Assembly (NCBI GenBank): GCA_930367215.1
Contig: OV884056.1
Coordinates: forward strand, 198,379,310 to 198,443,309
Origin: Pollenia angustigena
Lineage: Eukaryota > Arthropoda > Insecta > Diptera > Polleniidae
Length of the DNA stretch: 64,000 nucleotides
Direction of reading: 5' to 3'
A model generated the notes under the pieces. The model was given only the letters and a program-made list of their open reading frames with translations, made no database searches and had not been told where the DNA came from. How positions within the stretch are numbered: position 1 is the stretch's first letter; every line of letters starts with the position of its first letter. Of this stretch, positions 54,018 through 64,000 are shown piece by piece. A program made the translations under genes and the position numbers.

Positions 54018-54265
54018 ATCATATATATTATTTCTAAAGCACTTTTTTTTGTAGGTTGCAAATATCTCCCATACCACCGCATCAAATTTAATAAATGATT
54101 TCTCATTTTAAAGCTTATTTCTAACACTAATGACGAAAAATAATTAGAAATTGAAAAATTATATTTTAAAATGAATTGAAGTTACTAAAATTTCTATTAA
54201 TTATTTTCATTTTATGTTACAAAAATAACAACTAACGGTGCGAAATATTCGCACGGGTCATCTAG
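54018..54265 (+). mobile_element. Helitron 3' end, copy 1
   Basis: Ends with a 17-base hairpin GTGCGAA-ATA-TTCGCAC (54238-54254), seven bases, then CTAG (54262-54265) followed by T. A hairpin about 10 bases before a CTRR terminus, with T after it, is the canonical Helitron 3' end. About 250 bp are shared with the next copy (TTATTTCTAAAGCAC, TTGCAAATATCTCCCATACC, AGCTTATTTCTAACACTAAT). The 5' TC end is not identified. Confidence 0.75.
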
Positions 54266-54457
54266 TATATATTATTTCTAAAGCACTTTTTTTTGTCGGT
54301 TGCAAATATCTCCCATACCACCGGATCAAATTTAATAAATGATATCTCATTTTAAAGCTTATTTCTAACACTAATGACGAAAAATAATTAGAAATTGAAA
54401 AATTAATATTTTCATTGATAAAAATTACGGTGCGAAATATTCGCACGGGTCATCTAG
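54266..54457 (+). mobile_element. Helitron 3' end, copy 2, joined head-to-tail to copy 1
   Basis: Begins directly after the CTAG of copy 1 and repeats its last 250 bp with a 55-bp internal deletion, ending with the same hairpin (54430-54446) and CTAG (54454-54457) followed by T. Two short open frames on the minus strand (53942-54127, 54258-54446) are shadows of this repeat. Confidence 0.75.
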
Positions 54458-54639
54458 TAGTTTTTAATAGCAAAACAATTTGTGTTTTCTAGTTGTTTTC
54501 ATTTACGAAATTCTTAAAAAGTGCAGATTTTCAAAATTTTTTTCTTCTATTTTTTTACTGTCATATTGTTTTATGATTTTTTAATTCAAAAAAATATAAA
54601 TTAGCATGTGGTCATTTTATTGAACCGTTCATGGCTAAT

Positions 54640-54805
54640 GTTTTTAATCAGGCTAAATTTCATCAAATTTAATTTTCATTAAAAATTTTTTATGAAAAAA
54701 GGAATTTTACAACATGAAATTAATTAAATTTATTGATAATTTTTTATTCTTTAGTAAGCTGGGAATCGAACCCAGGCTTTCACGAACAGGTTGCCCTGGC
54801 CTTTC
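54640..54805 (-). mobile_element. tRNA-headed SINE, copy 2
   Basis: Minus strand T arm CTGGG-TTCGATT-CCCAG (about 54762-54778), then the body with AATTTCATGTTGTAAAATTCC and AAATTTGATGAAATTTAGCC, matching 32435-32645. The head differs upstream of the B box. Confidence 0.65.
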
Positions 54806-55504
54806 TTCATATAAATAATTTAGTGAAAATTAAATATGATGAAATTTAGCTTGATACAAAATATTTTTAAAAGTTTTGTAGTGGGTTTCCAGTTGACAAG
54901 CTTGTGCAATTTTAAGACTCTACAATTTTTAAATATTTTCAAATCATTTTTCCAACATATTTTTCCGTTAAGAGCACCTTCTGTATAATTATTCCGAATT
55001 TCTGCTTTTATTTCTTATTGATTTTTTATTAGGAAGCTATCCGTTATTAAAAACTAGTGAAAAAAGTCTGCGAATTCTGCATCCAATTCTTAAATAAATT
55101 TTTAATAACCAGAAAAACCGTAAATATGGAATTCCATGTTTTTTCTTGCTCAGCCGATGAACAGATTAAAGATCACGTGAACTAATTTCGTTTAATCTAT
55201 TACCATACAGTCGCAGACATATTTTAAATTCGCGAACCACACTAAGGGTGAATATTTTTATCTGTCGTAGAGCTTTTTATGAATTTTGGCATCGATTTAT
55301 AAGTGTATATTTTACCCTTTGCAGCATTTTCTATAAGCTTTATTATGGCTTTTTTTAAATTTTATTGTGTACATTCTACCTTTTTGAAGCATACTTAAAT
55401 GCTCTTTAGTTTTTTTATGCTTACAAATACTTTCGCAGCGGATTAAAAAAATGTTGGTTTAATTCTGATTAACAAATGACTTTTCTGTTTTAATTATCTT
55501 CATA
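54806..55504. other. No recognisable gene
   Basis: AT-rich DNA. Confidence 0.3.
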
Positions 55505-56490
55505 CACAGAAAAAATTATTGCCGAATTATTTTCAAACAAACGCTTGTTTGAAAATTTTTTTGATTTCTACAAATTTTTTTACTGATTCAATCAATATTT
55601 TTGTTTGATTTTTATTTAACCAACAAAAATGTGGACAACTCTTCAAAAATTTAATAAGCGCGCTATTGGTTTTAACGCTCTTTAATGTTGTCGTCTTTTT
55701 GCATTTTTTTATTGATTGTAAGCAACACTTCTTTATGTGAAATATAAGAACTACAACAAAAAACACATGGAGTCTATTTTTGGACGCTTTAAAAAAGTAC
55801 AGCAATAAGAAAAATGATAAAATAGCGTGACGAGGTTTGTAGTAAAAAAACAACAAAAACAATAGCAGGTAAAAAAACGTTTCATTTTTTTTAAACAACA
55901 GAAAAAACACATTATAAGAAAGAAAATAAATTTTTGGTTGGTTTCAAAGTTGGTAAAAAAAAAACAAAATCCCGTATTCAATTTTTTCAAATAGTTTGTT
56001 TAAATACATCAAATACAAAAATAGAATGATGGCGGAAAACATATCGAGTCGGTCTGCCGCCGTTTTTGGTTACATTTCTTCGCAAAGGAAAGGATAAAGC
56101 AACAGTGAGTGATGAAGAAAAACACTTTGGTATAAATATGACTTCGTTCAAAAATTATTCCAACAAAAAAATGTGTATCAAAGCCAGCCGGCCGCTCTGC
56201 TCTGCTTCATATTCGCCAACAGTGCTTGCTTGTGTGCGCGTCATTGCTTGTGCCAAAACTTTTTTGTTTGATTCAGCAAAATTATTTGTTTGAAATTTAT
56301 ATGAATTTCAGTAAACTTTTTGTTTGATTCTGTAAAATTATTTGTTTGAAAAAATCAGTGTTTTTTGCAATAAACAAAATGCAAATAAATTGTTTGAATA
56401 TGCGAATTTGTTTGTAGGACCGATTTTAGACAAACAATTGTTTGATTCTACAAATTTTTTGTTTGAATTGGAAAAATAATTTTTTCTGTG
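55505..56490. mobile_element. CACAG-ended MITE with TTGTTTGA words
   Basis: Left CACAGAAAAAATTATT and right (minus strand CACAGAAAAAATTATT) are identical inverted ends, TA-flanked (55503-55504, 56491-56492). TTTGTTTGA or its inverse occurs more than ten times, mainly within 200 bp of each end. The core block near 56020-56055 (AGAATGATG, ACATATCG, GTCTGC) resembles 63650-63680 in another family. Open frames at 55533-55910 and 55751-55990 are low complexity. Confidence 0.8.
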
Positions 56491-56580
56491 TATCTGTATA
56501 AAAAACGTAATGCTGCGTTTAACTCTACACATACGCGTAAGGCCAACAAAGAAAGTTGTAATTGAAAAAAAAGTTAGGTA

Positions 56581-57322
56581 CAGTCGAACTGCTCTATAGT
56601 GATCATTCTTACAGTGAAGCTCTCCCTATTATGAATTGATTTCAAAAAACACAGCTTTTCCTTTACGGTTTAAGTGGATTTTGATTCCATATAACCACAT
56701 TCCATACAGTGATTTTTTTTCTTAACAAACAACAAATTTTGTAAATAAAATTTTGACTTCAACGCATTTTTGTTTTCATTTAAAAACATTTATTTTAGGT
56801 ATAGAAATAGCACTGTGTTCAGAGAAAAAAGAACGTACATAGATAAGAGGCCTCCCTTAAGAAGAAAATAAGAAATTTACTGCCGTATTCATAAATTTAT
56901 TTTTAATTTAATAACGGTTTCAAACAAACGTTATATGATAATTTTTACTTAATAAACGTTTGTTAAATTTAATCATCGTTTTTGAATACGGGGCTAAGTA
57001 TTTTAAAATTAAAAAGAAGAAAAATTATTGTGGTTGAGCAGTTTATTTTTCAGAACTTTATAATTAAAAAGGTTATTCTAAAAATGTAGAAGACACAAAA
57101 TTACGCACTTAACGCAAATTTCTTTGAACCCGCCAAGCTAAGGGTATTGATGAAGCAATGGATAACCGCCAGATGTGGGAGTGTAATTCAAACTCAAATA
57201 CCAGATTTTTTTTAAGCCACTAAAAAAAATATGAAAGTTCTGTATAATGAAGTTTCTATACATAAGTATATTGAAGTCATTTTCTGGTTCCATGCAGATT
57301 CATTATAGGGAAGTTCGTCTAT
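56581..57322. mobile_element. pogo/Tigger-like MITE
   Basis: Left CAGTCGAACTGCTCTATAGT after TA (56579-56580). The right end, read inverted, is AGACGAACTTCCCTATAATG. Additional CTATAGTGA / TATAATGA steps inside both ends fit pogo/Tigger-type termini. It contains a short palindrome at 56882-56996. No transposase. Confidence 0.5.
56882..56996. mobile_element. Short foldback with CCGTATTC tip
   Basis: GCCGTATTCATAAA at the left and (minus strand) CCCCGTATTCAAAAACG at the right, with AAACAAACGTTATAT and AATAAACGTTTGTT as inner arms. Nested inside the preceding element. Confidence 0.55.
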
Positions 57323-57599
57323 ATTTGGTATACATACATATGTTTGTAGAGTCTACAATGTAGACCCATTAAGTAAACCGATCAACTCAGAATCACTTTC
57401 TAAATTGATCAAGCGATGTCCGTCGATACGTCTTAATTACCAAAAGGACAACAACAAAAGGACAATACAATCATAATTTCCAAAAAAAAACGTATTTCTA
57501 CACCAAATTTTTTCAATTAATTTAATACGTCAATTGAAGCTGGAAAAATCAACTTTAATTAGCATATTAGTTAGAAATTTGTACTATTATTTAAATTCC

Positions 57600-58077
57600 G
57601 TACTGAGTTTCCGTTTTAAGTTTGAGCTTTTCTTGTTGTCGAGGCTATTAATTCCATAATCGTCAATAAAATAGAAAAATTATATTGAAATATATTAAAT
57701 CAATAATTTTCAACTTTAAATTAATGTAATTTCTATCTATTTCGTAGCGTACATTTAATCAACATTGTTTTCAAGTTGTAACATATTATTTTAAGATTCT
57801 TATTTCATCAATCTCTTAACATTTTAAAAGTTTAAATTTTAAATTAATATGTTAACTATATCAGGACAATAGTCCTATAAAAATTCAATATTAATTCAAT
57901 ACCAAATAATATTATTTCTATATTGTTTCCATAATAAAATGATCAAAATAGGGCAACTTTAAATTAATATTGTTCCATATTAAAATAAAAAATTGCTACA
58001 TTGAAACTAGGCTTTCATTAAAGTTTCTTTTTGATTCAATAAGGTTTTTATTGATTTTAAGTTGTTTTTTTTGAGTG
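57600..58077. mobile_element. CACTC-ended MITE with TTAAATTAATAT words, right part
   Basis: The right end, on the minus strand, is CACTCAAAAAAAACAACTTA followed outside by TA (58078-58079). ACTTTAAATTAAT recurs at about 57711, 57834 and 57957, with ATTCAATA and AATATTA words. The left terminus is not found. Confidence 0.5.
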
Positions 58078-58149
58078 TAATTGTGCTGGTTTTTTTAGAT
58101 TATCTGCTGGCCAAATCATTTTAGAAGTCAATATGAAGATAAGAGAAAT

Positions 58150-58320
58150 TTATCCAAATTTTCAATATTTGTAATCAGGCTTAAATTCATGAAATTTAAT
58201 TTTCATTAAATTATTTTTTATGAAGAAAGGAATTTTACAGCATGAAAATTAGTTAAAATTGTTATTGGTAATCATTCATTCTTGACTGACCTGAGATTCG
58301 AACCCAGGCGGCTGGTTATT
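58150..58320 (-). mobile_element. tRNA-headed SINE, copy 3
   Basis: Minus strand AACCAGCCGCCTGGGTTCGA (B box), ATCTCAGGTCAGTCAAGAAT, then body TTTTCATGCTGTAAAATTCC and ATTACAAATATTGAAAATTT. Closest to the 32435 copy. The head is truncated at 58320. Confidence 0.7.
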
Positions 58321-58456
58321 GATAAGAGTAATATTCGACAAAATTTACTCTTATATAAATCATAACCACTTAACATAACTTCGTTATGTTGGGTCCATGA
58401 TGGACTATGGAGTACGTACACTATTAAAAATGTGTCTGAAAATACTGTAAGGTATT

Positions 58457-58709
58457 ATATCGCTCATATGCTGCAAGACCGGCATAACTCAAAAAAATCC
58501 ATTTCGAGATAAACGCATTTAAAGTTTTTGATTTGCTCTAACTACTTTGAAAAAAAGAAGACACATTCTCTTCAAACTGGAAAAGTATAAAAGATATAAA
58601 GATGAATTTAATATACAGTATAAAGAAAAACAAAGCGAACAATTCTGCATCTTTAACTCCCAAATTTCATTTTTTGAGTTATGCCGGTCTTGCAGCAAAT
58701 GAGCGATAT
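58457..58709. mobile_element. Foldback MITE
   Basis: Left ATATCGCTCATATGCTGCAA, GACCGGCATAACTCAAAAAA and the inverse at 58671-58709. About 40-bp arms, 170-bp AT-rich core. Confidence 0.8.
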
Positions 58710-59019
58710 GGTCATGTTTGACTGACTATACTTTTGTACATATGTACTTGGTTTTCCTATTCTATTCTATTTAGAGTACATTAGCAGTTTATTATTCTTC
58801 TATGATCTTTTTTAATAAATTAAGTTTGGTTTATTCATAAAAACTGTTTAAAAGAAAGTAAAAAATGAATGAAATTAGAGTACCGATTTTATACAACACC
58901 GAAAACGATTCCGTTTTTAGACTTTGGTGTTAAACCAAAAAACATTTTAAAAAACAAGCAACTTTCGACCAGTTCAAAGAGTTACTTTTTCGATGAAGAT
59001 TACAAAAAAAATCAAACAA

Positions 59020-59097
59020 TCGCGACCCAAGGACAACCAGGTTCTATATGCACCATCACTACATGTAAGATAGAAACTTGTTGTCCTAAGGTCGCGT
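59020..59097. mobile_element. Short foldback
   Basis: Left CGCGACCCAAGGACAACCAG and right (minus strand) CGCGACCTTAGGACAACAAG with TTTCTAT next to each. It lies in the middle of the open frame 58869-59243, which argues that this frame (124 codons, no recognised domain) is not a gene. Confidence 0.7.
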
Positions 59098-60049
59098 TAT
59101 ATTGTGTCCTCGGAATATTACCTACTGGACATGTATATAAAAGTTTTGCCGCATATTTTTTGTTAAAAATTAAAAAAAAAAAAATTGTTTCGCCTCAAGA
59201 CTATTTTGTTGTTTATGTTTATCGAAAAAAAGAACGCCGATAAATCAACGCATCAATAAAAAACATCAACATTTTATAATTTTAAAATTTCGATTTTATG
59301 AAAATACTAGTATGTATGTATAAAAGTGTATTTAAAATTATATTTATGTTTACTTATGCCAAAATAGAAGAAAAACATAAATTAGAATTGAATTATCCAT
59401 CGCTGATGTGTTACTCACATGACAGCTCTACTTGTCATCATCTGCGCCTGCATTAGATCTAACAACTAAACACAGCCTAGACAGTAAAAACTTTGTTTGA
59501 CACTTGTATATCAGACTTACTTGAAGGTCCAATTTGACTTGACATAGCCATACTAAAACTGTATTATCATAGCCACTGAATAACCAAAACGACATAAACA
59601 TACCATACAAACCAATATAATTTTGGTTTGTAAATTCGCCATTACGGCTGTGGCATTATGTTTATGTCACGTCTAATTTGAGCTTAAATATTAATTTTTG
59701 GCTTATATTTTTATACATTTTTATAGGTACTCCCTTCCCTCTTAGATGATAGAACTCTTTTTTTTCTATATATTTAATACCATAACTAGGTATTATTTTT
59801 TTTTCAATAATACTATCTAATGTATTTAGGTATATCGTCTGTCTGTCTTCATATTTTTATCGGGCTTTGGCTTAAACAGAAACAAAAAGCAACAATGAAA
59901 ACAATAACAACAAACTATCACAATCATATTACAAAAACAAAAACTTTAGATATTTTAGTTTATGAAACTTGTGTATAGAGAATACTTTTGGTATCAAATA
60001 ACAACATGAACTAAACTTTGAAAATAATGTATAGAAATGTTCGTACAAG
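59098..60049. other. No recognisable gene
   Basis: AT-rich DNA. The minus-strand frame 59428-59610 has no domain. Confidence 0.3.
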
Positions 60050-61248
60050 AATCGATCTAGTGATGTCCTTCCGTCCGGCTGACTGGCTGTTCGAATAAAT
60101 CTTGTGCGCAAAGTACAGGGACCAAGTTACGGCAAATTTTGTTGTAATTTCGACTGATATCGAATGGCGCAATTTGGTCCCAGGTCGCAATTTTGTGGAT
60201 AATTTGACAAAATTCGGTAAATGGCTTCCAATTGTCACAAGGACAAAGTCTATTAAGAAAAGGAAAGAATCGGTGCGTAATTTCACATTGCCCCCATAAA
60301 AACTACTTTTCGAAATAGAGCCCGGAATAGTAATCGTAAGCCTTCTTATTATGTTAGTTTAAAGATTAAATTTGCTCCTAACTTATTATATTGCAATTTA
60401 AATTATCTTACAAAATTGTATTGGGATCTATCCATAATTGTCCATAGCTCCAAAACACAAATACTATCTACTCATAAAAATAGCTTTCAATGGCATAACT
60501 TTCTTACTGAGTTACCAAAATAAGAGCGTCCAGCGTTTTTTTAAAGCATGAAAATGCTATTGCTTACACATTTTCAATAAAACAAACCGGAGCTAGCGAT
60601 CTGTCAAATAAAATTTTCCAACCGGGTGGTGTTGAATTCGCGCTGTAAAGGTTTGTTTCATATAAACTGTATAAAAATGAGAAGTTTTGACATCGACATT
60701 TATGGAAAAATTACGAAAAATTTTAATGTAGGGTGCATAAATGAATAAATGCATTGCAACAACTTATAGTCTTTGTACACCAAAATAAAGCATGGGCATT
60801 TTTCTTTTAAATTATTTCCTTAGAAGTGAAGAAAATCGTGGTTTTTGACAAAGTTATGAAGAAAACTTAAAAAGGCATTCGGACCCGATTTTTGGCAAAA
60901 ATGTGACTTGAGCCACCCTTAAACAACTGCCGAAAAATCTGAAAACAATCTCAAAATTTCTTTACCCCATAAGCTCTTAAATTATGCTTGAGCACCCATG
61001 AAAATCCGAAAAAACTTTTTTTTTGTGACACACTAATGTACATTGTATATCATCTAGTAGTATTAAAAATATTTGGCACAAAGACCTTTTACATGAATCT
61101 TAACCTCGAAAAATAAATTTGTTTTGACGAGTCCCTGATTGTCTATAGGTCCCATATACGGTAAGGTATACACTCGCCACTTTGTTTTCAAATATTGTGG
61201 TGTAGGGTATCATTTGGCCGGACTTGCCCGACTATACTTTCTTGTTTT
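60050..61248 (-). mobile_element. DINE-1-like repeat, copy 4
   Basis: Minus-strand copy ending (its start) at 61248 with AACAAGAAAGTATAGTCGGG, the GTCGGGC..GTCCGGCC hairpin and ATACCCTACACCACAATAT. At the other side it has GTCCTTCCGTCCGGCTGACT and TTGTGCGCAAAGTACAGG. In between are diverged internal blocks. Open frames around 60011-60299 come from the repeat. Confidence 0.7.
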
Positions 61249-62209
61249 ATTTTATATTTTAGTAATTTCTTTATTATTATTTTAGTTTAGTTGTTGTTTA
61301 CGAAGCTGCTGCTGTCATTGTCACCACAAATATGTGTTTGTTGTCTCGTCTTTTTATATATGTACATATATTTTTTTGTGTGTTTTTATACAATTTTGAA
61401 ACTGATAACTCTCGATAACCTATTTCAAACCTTTTGCGTTTGTTGAAGAGCACAACAACAAGTCAATACAAAAAAAAAATTACAAATGTAATAAAAGAAA
61501 AAAAGAAAAAGAAGAGAGTGCATGTAACTGTAAATACTCTGAACTAAATATTATCTACTTCTTGTTTTAGTTGTAATTATTGTTTTCATCAGTTGTTTTG
61601 CTATTGTTGCAGTGGTGCCAGAAAACTTAAGGCTTACATATCCTAATTAAATTTGAAGTTCCTTAAAAAAACCTCATTTCAAAATATAAATTCTTAATTT
61701 TGTCCACAATTATTTTAATTTTGTATAAACTTACAAGCTTCGTTCACAATAGGCAGCAACATTTTCACTGGTGTTCATAATAGAGCAAACATTTTTTCGC
61801 GACCACACACATTTTAAATAAAGAAACCGTTTGCAAATTTTGACCAGAATAATATTGCGTACTTTTTTTTATTATTTGTTGGAACATTTGTTAAAATTTT
61901 CATTCGAAACTAAATTACGTCATAAACAATTTCATACAAATTGTTGCTGAAGTACAAGTTGACTCAAATTTTTAAAAAAACTTTAGTTACATTTTTGTTT
62001 GAAAAATGAAAGGCAAACATATAAAATACTCTGGGAAGAAAAAATATAGAAGAAAAAACGAAATTATTGCTCTGATTGTGAACAAAACCAAAGCAATATT
62101 TGTATTTTCTTTTGGTATTTCTTGAAAAACTCGTAAACCCTTTAGTTGAAACTTTACTATTCAATTTAAAAGATCATATTTAACAGGAACATCAACGTGT
62201 TGCTCAAGG
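61249..62209. other. No recognisable gene
   Basis: AT-rich DNA; nothing recognised on either strand. Confidence 0.3.
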
Positions 62210-62361
62210 CGAATTCAACTACAGGTGGTGCCGGAGCTACAACAATCCAAAATGTCAGCTCGAAATGTCAACCATTCTTAGCAAAACAGTAACAAATCAA
62301 AACAAAAAAGCTCGAACTGTCAAAGTCAGATGCAGTTTCGACACCACCTGTAGTTAATTCG
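62210..62361. mobile_element. Foldback MITE
   Basis: Left CGAATTCAACTACAGGTGGT and right (minus strand) CGAATTAACTACAGGTGGTG. Inner words AAAATGTCAGCTCGAA and AGCTCGAACTGTCAA also invert. About 150 bp, no coding. Confidence 0.7.
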
Positions 62362-63243
62362 TCATGGTGTTGCTTAACATTTCGTGCGAAACAGTTTATC
62401 GCAAACGTCTCTACACTCTTCACCCAAACATTCTGTTTCATGAAATATTTCTGTGCGATATGTCACATAGTCTGAATCATCGATCACTTATTATTGATAA
62501 AATACATTTTACAAAATTTTGTAATATATAATTTTTAAAAATATTGACATCGTCGTTTACTGAAATAAACAATTAGTGATCATCGATTGTTTATCCTAAC
62601 CGTTCTATAACATGTTGTTACCTCAGAGAAAATCGATTTTTAAAAAAGAAAATCGACACTTAGTGGAAACCAAAAGTGATCACAATTTTCCATCCTTTAC
62701 GTTCTAAGATCCCCAGTTTCCAAAACAGTCCGATTTTGTATTTTTTTAAAGAGAAAAGTGGATTTTTATGAGGAATTAAAGCTTAAATAAATTTTCACCA
62801 ATTTCTTGCCATTAAGTTTTTAGAAAAATTATTTCATCAATAAAAATTTTTTTATTCTTAGCGATATTTATCCAAGGAGGTTTGGCAACTATAAGCAAAA
62901 TTCAAAAATCTAATTTGTTTGACAAAAAAAGTTGACGCATTTAAGCATCATTTCAAATTTTCTTTAACTATAAGGCAATTAACCGAAGAGCAAAAAAAAA
63001 TATTACCAAAAGAAAGTAAATAATAATGAAAAATTCTAAAAAAAAAAAAAAAAAAATAGTTCTTCGACTTACAAGGCCATAGAAAATAACAGCTCAAAAT
63101 CGTATATACATATGTATGCTGCTGTGACATTAAACAAAAACATGTTTATCAAATCAAAATTTAAAAATTGTTTAATTAAATTCCGGCAATGCGTATTTTG
63201 TTTTTCAAAATAATATTTCTAAATTAAATATAAAATTGCTACA
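62362..63243. other. No recognisable gene
   Basis: AT-rich DNA with an A run at 63040-63056 and a TCATCGATCACT / AGTGATCATCGAT inverted pair at 62478-62587. Confidence 0.3.
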
Positions 63244-64000
63244 CACAGAAAAAAATACCCATGTAAAATTAACATGGAAAAATGTTGATTGAGAATCATG
63301 TTAAATTTCAGAAAAATTATGCCCTTTACTTAAATTTATCATTATTTCATATTAATTTTTAATAAAAAATATCAAAATAACCTTAAATTACGTTTATTTA
63401 ATATTATTCAGTGTTAAAAAAATAAAAAAAAAATATTAAAATATAAATAAATCTGTAGTCAATATTGAACCCATAAAAACCTGTTTTGTATTAAAATCAA
63501 AAGTTTATCTTGTTAAATTAACATGCATACCTACTTAATTATGTACATTTTTTATTTTCACTTTTAAAATATGTTATAAAAAGAAGACAATTCCCGTATT
63601 CTTGTAATTAAAATTGTTTATTTAAATAGTACATCAAGTTTTCAAAGTAGAATGATGACCATATCGGGCGATTCTGCTGATGCTTCTGTTAACAAAGGAG
63701 AATACAAAATAAGTGAAACATGTGTTACAGGGTTTTGAATTATTCTTACATAAATGCAAATGTTGTCTGAAGCTTCTTCACACTGTTAAAATACACTCAA
63801 ACCCATTTGATTCTACATGAAATTCGCGTTGTTTCAACTGGAAATAACTTTCATTCAACGTGATTCCGATTGTTATTTCAATATAAATTACATTTTGCTC
63901 TAACTTTACTGCAATGTTAAATTAACATGAATTATAGTTATATCAAAAGAAAAAAATGTTGTTCGCAGTTATTGTAAAATCAGGTTGAATTAACATGAAA
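63244..64000 (+). mobile_element. CACAG-ended MITE with GTTAAATTAACATG words, runs off window
   Basis: CACAGAAAAAAATACCCATG followed by AAAATTAACATGG, TGTTGATTGAGAATCAT, ATAACCTTAAATTACGTTTA and CCATAAAAACCTGTTTTGTA, in the same order as 38611-38880. Near the window end TTAAATTAACATGAA and TTGAATTAACATGAAA reappear, as expected for the approach to the right end, which lies beyond 64000. Confidence 0.7.

Noticed and set aside
55533..55910. 125-codon minus-strand frame rich in Phe, Leu and Lys, membrane-like
   Set aside because: Composition follows from A/T runs inside a CACAG-ended MITE.
58869..59243. 124-codon frame that could be a small gene
   Set aside because: Its middle is a foldback palindrome (59020-59097), both sides are AT-rich, and no domain or homologous block is recognisable.

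Overview
This is an AT-rich, gene-poor stretch of a nuclear genome, almost certainly from a higher fly (Diptera, Schizophora; a calyptrate such as a blow fly or house fly relative is my best guess). The reasons are the dispersed DINE-1/mini-me repeats with (TA)n and (GTCY)n cores, the insect-like asparaginyl-tRNA synthetase fragment, fly-sized introns of about 50-66 bp, and the mix of mariner, hAT, piggyBac, LINE and MITE debris. No complete host gene is visible. The only candidate for a living host exon is the first 99 bases, which read in frame to a stop. Almost all other open reading frames are chance products of AT-rich DNA or of repeats.

Layout. 1-99: possible last coding exon, then 3' UTR-like DNA. 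2.5-5.0 kb: a hAT-like element with a near-perfect 8-bp target duplication, followed by CACTG-ended MITEs. 6.0-7.0 kb: a DINE-type repeat and a hAT transposase remnant. 7.5-10.7 kb: a diverged direct duplication around a foldback and a piggyBac-like remnant that keeps the transposase Cys-rich tail. 11.9-12.8 kb: a double-palindrome foldback element with a perfect 9-bp target duplication. 15-20.2 kb: two mini-me elements (one inside an older repeat, one with an expanded 153-bp tandem array) and a foldback. 20.26-20.97 kb: a PIF/Harbinger-like MITE with 57-bp inverted ends. 21.5-22.9 kb: a dead ZMYM1/DUF4371-type hAT transposase. 24.5-25.8 kb: a dead Jockey/CR1-like LINE. 27.3-29.1 kb: a complete non-autonomous hAT with a perfect target duplication. 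29.5-36.1 kb: nested MITEs, SINEs and a LINE tail. 36-43.4 kb: tRNA-headed SINEs, two LINE fragments, DINE and mariner remnants.

43.8-51.86 kb is the most interesting interval. Two matching mariner ends with transposase pieces lie 8 kb apart, with other elements between them. One of these, 47,387-49,973, has inverted ends of about 85 bp and carries pieces of at least two host genes. One is an asparaginyl-tRNA synthetase fragment with an intron remnant. The other is an unidentified second gene with an intact-looking 66-bp intron. This looks like DNA-level gene capture by a transposable element. 54.0-54.5 kb holds two tandem Helitron 3' ends (hairpin plus CTAG). 55.5-64 kb is again MITEs, a SINE, foldbacks and a DINE copy.

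A recurring theme is a set of MITEs ending in CACAGAAAAA or close variants. They are usually bounded by TA (or TG) and filled near the ends with repeats of a short word that differs from family to family. There are also at least a dozen short near-perfect palindromes. Nothing here forms an operon or pathway; the window is best read as layered transposon archaeology. All calls are by eye, and boundaries of degenerate copies are approximate.
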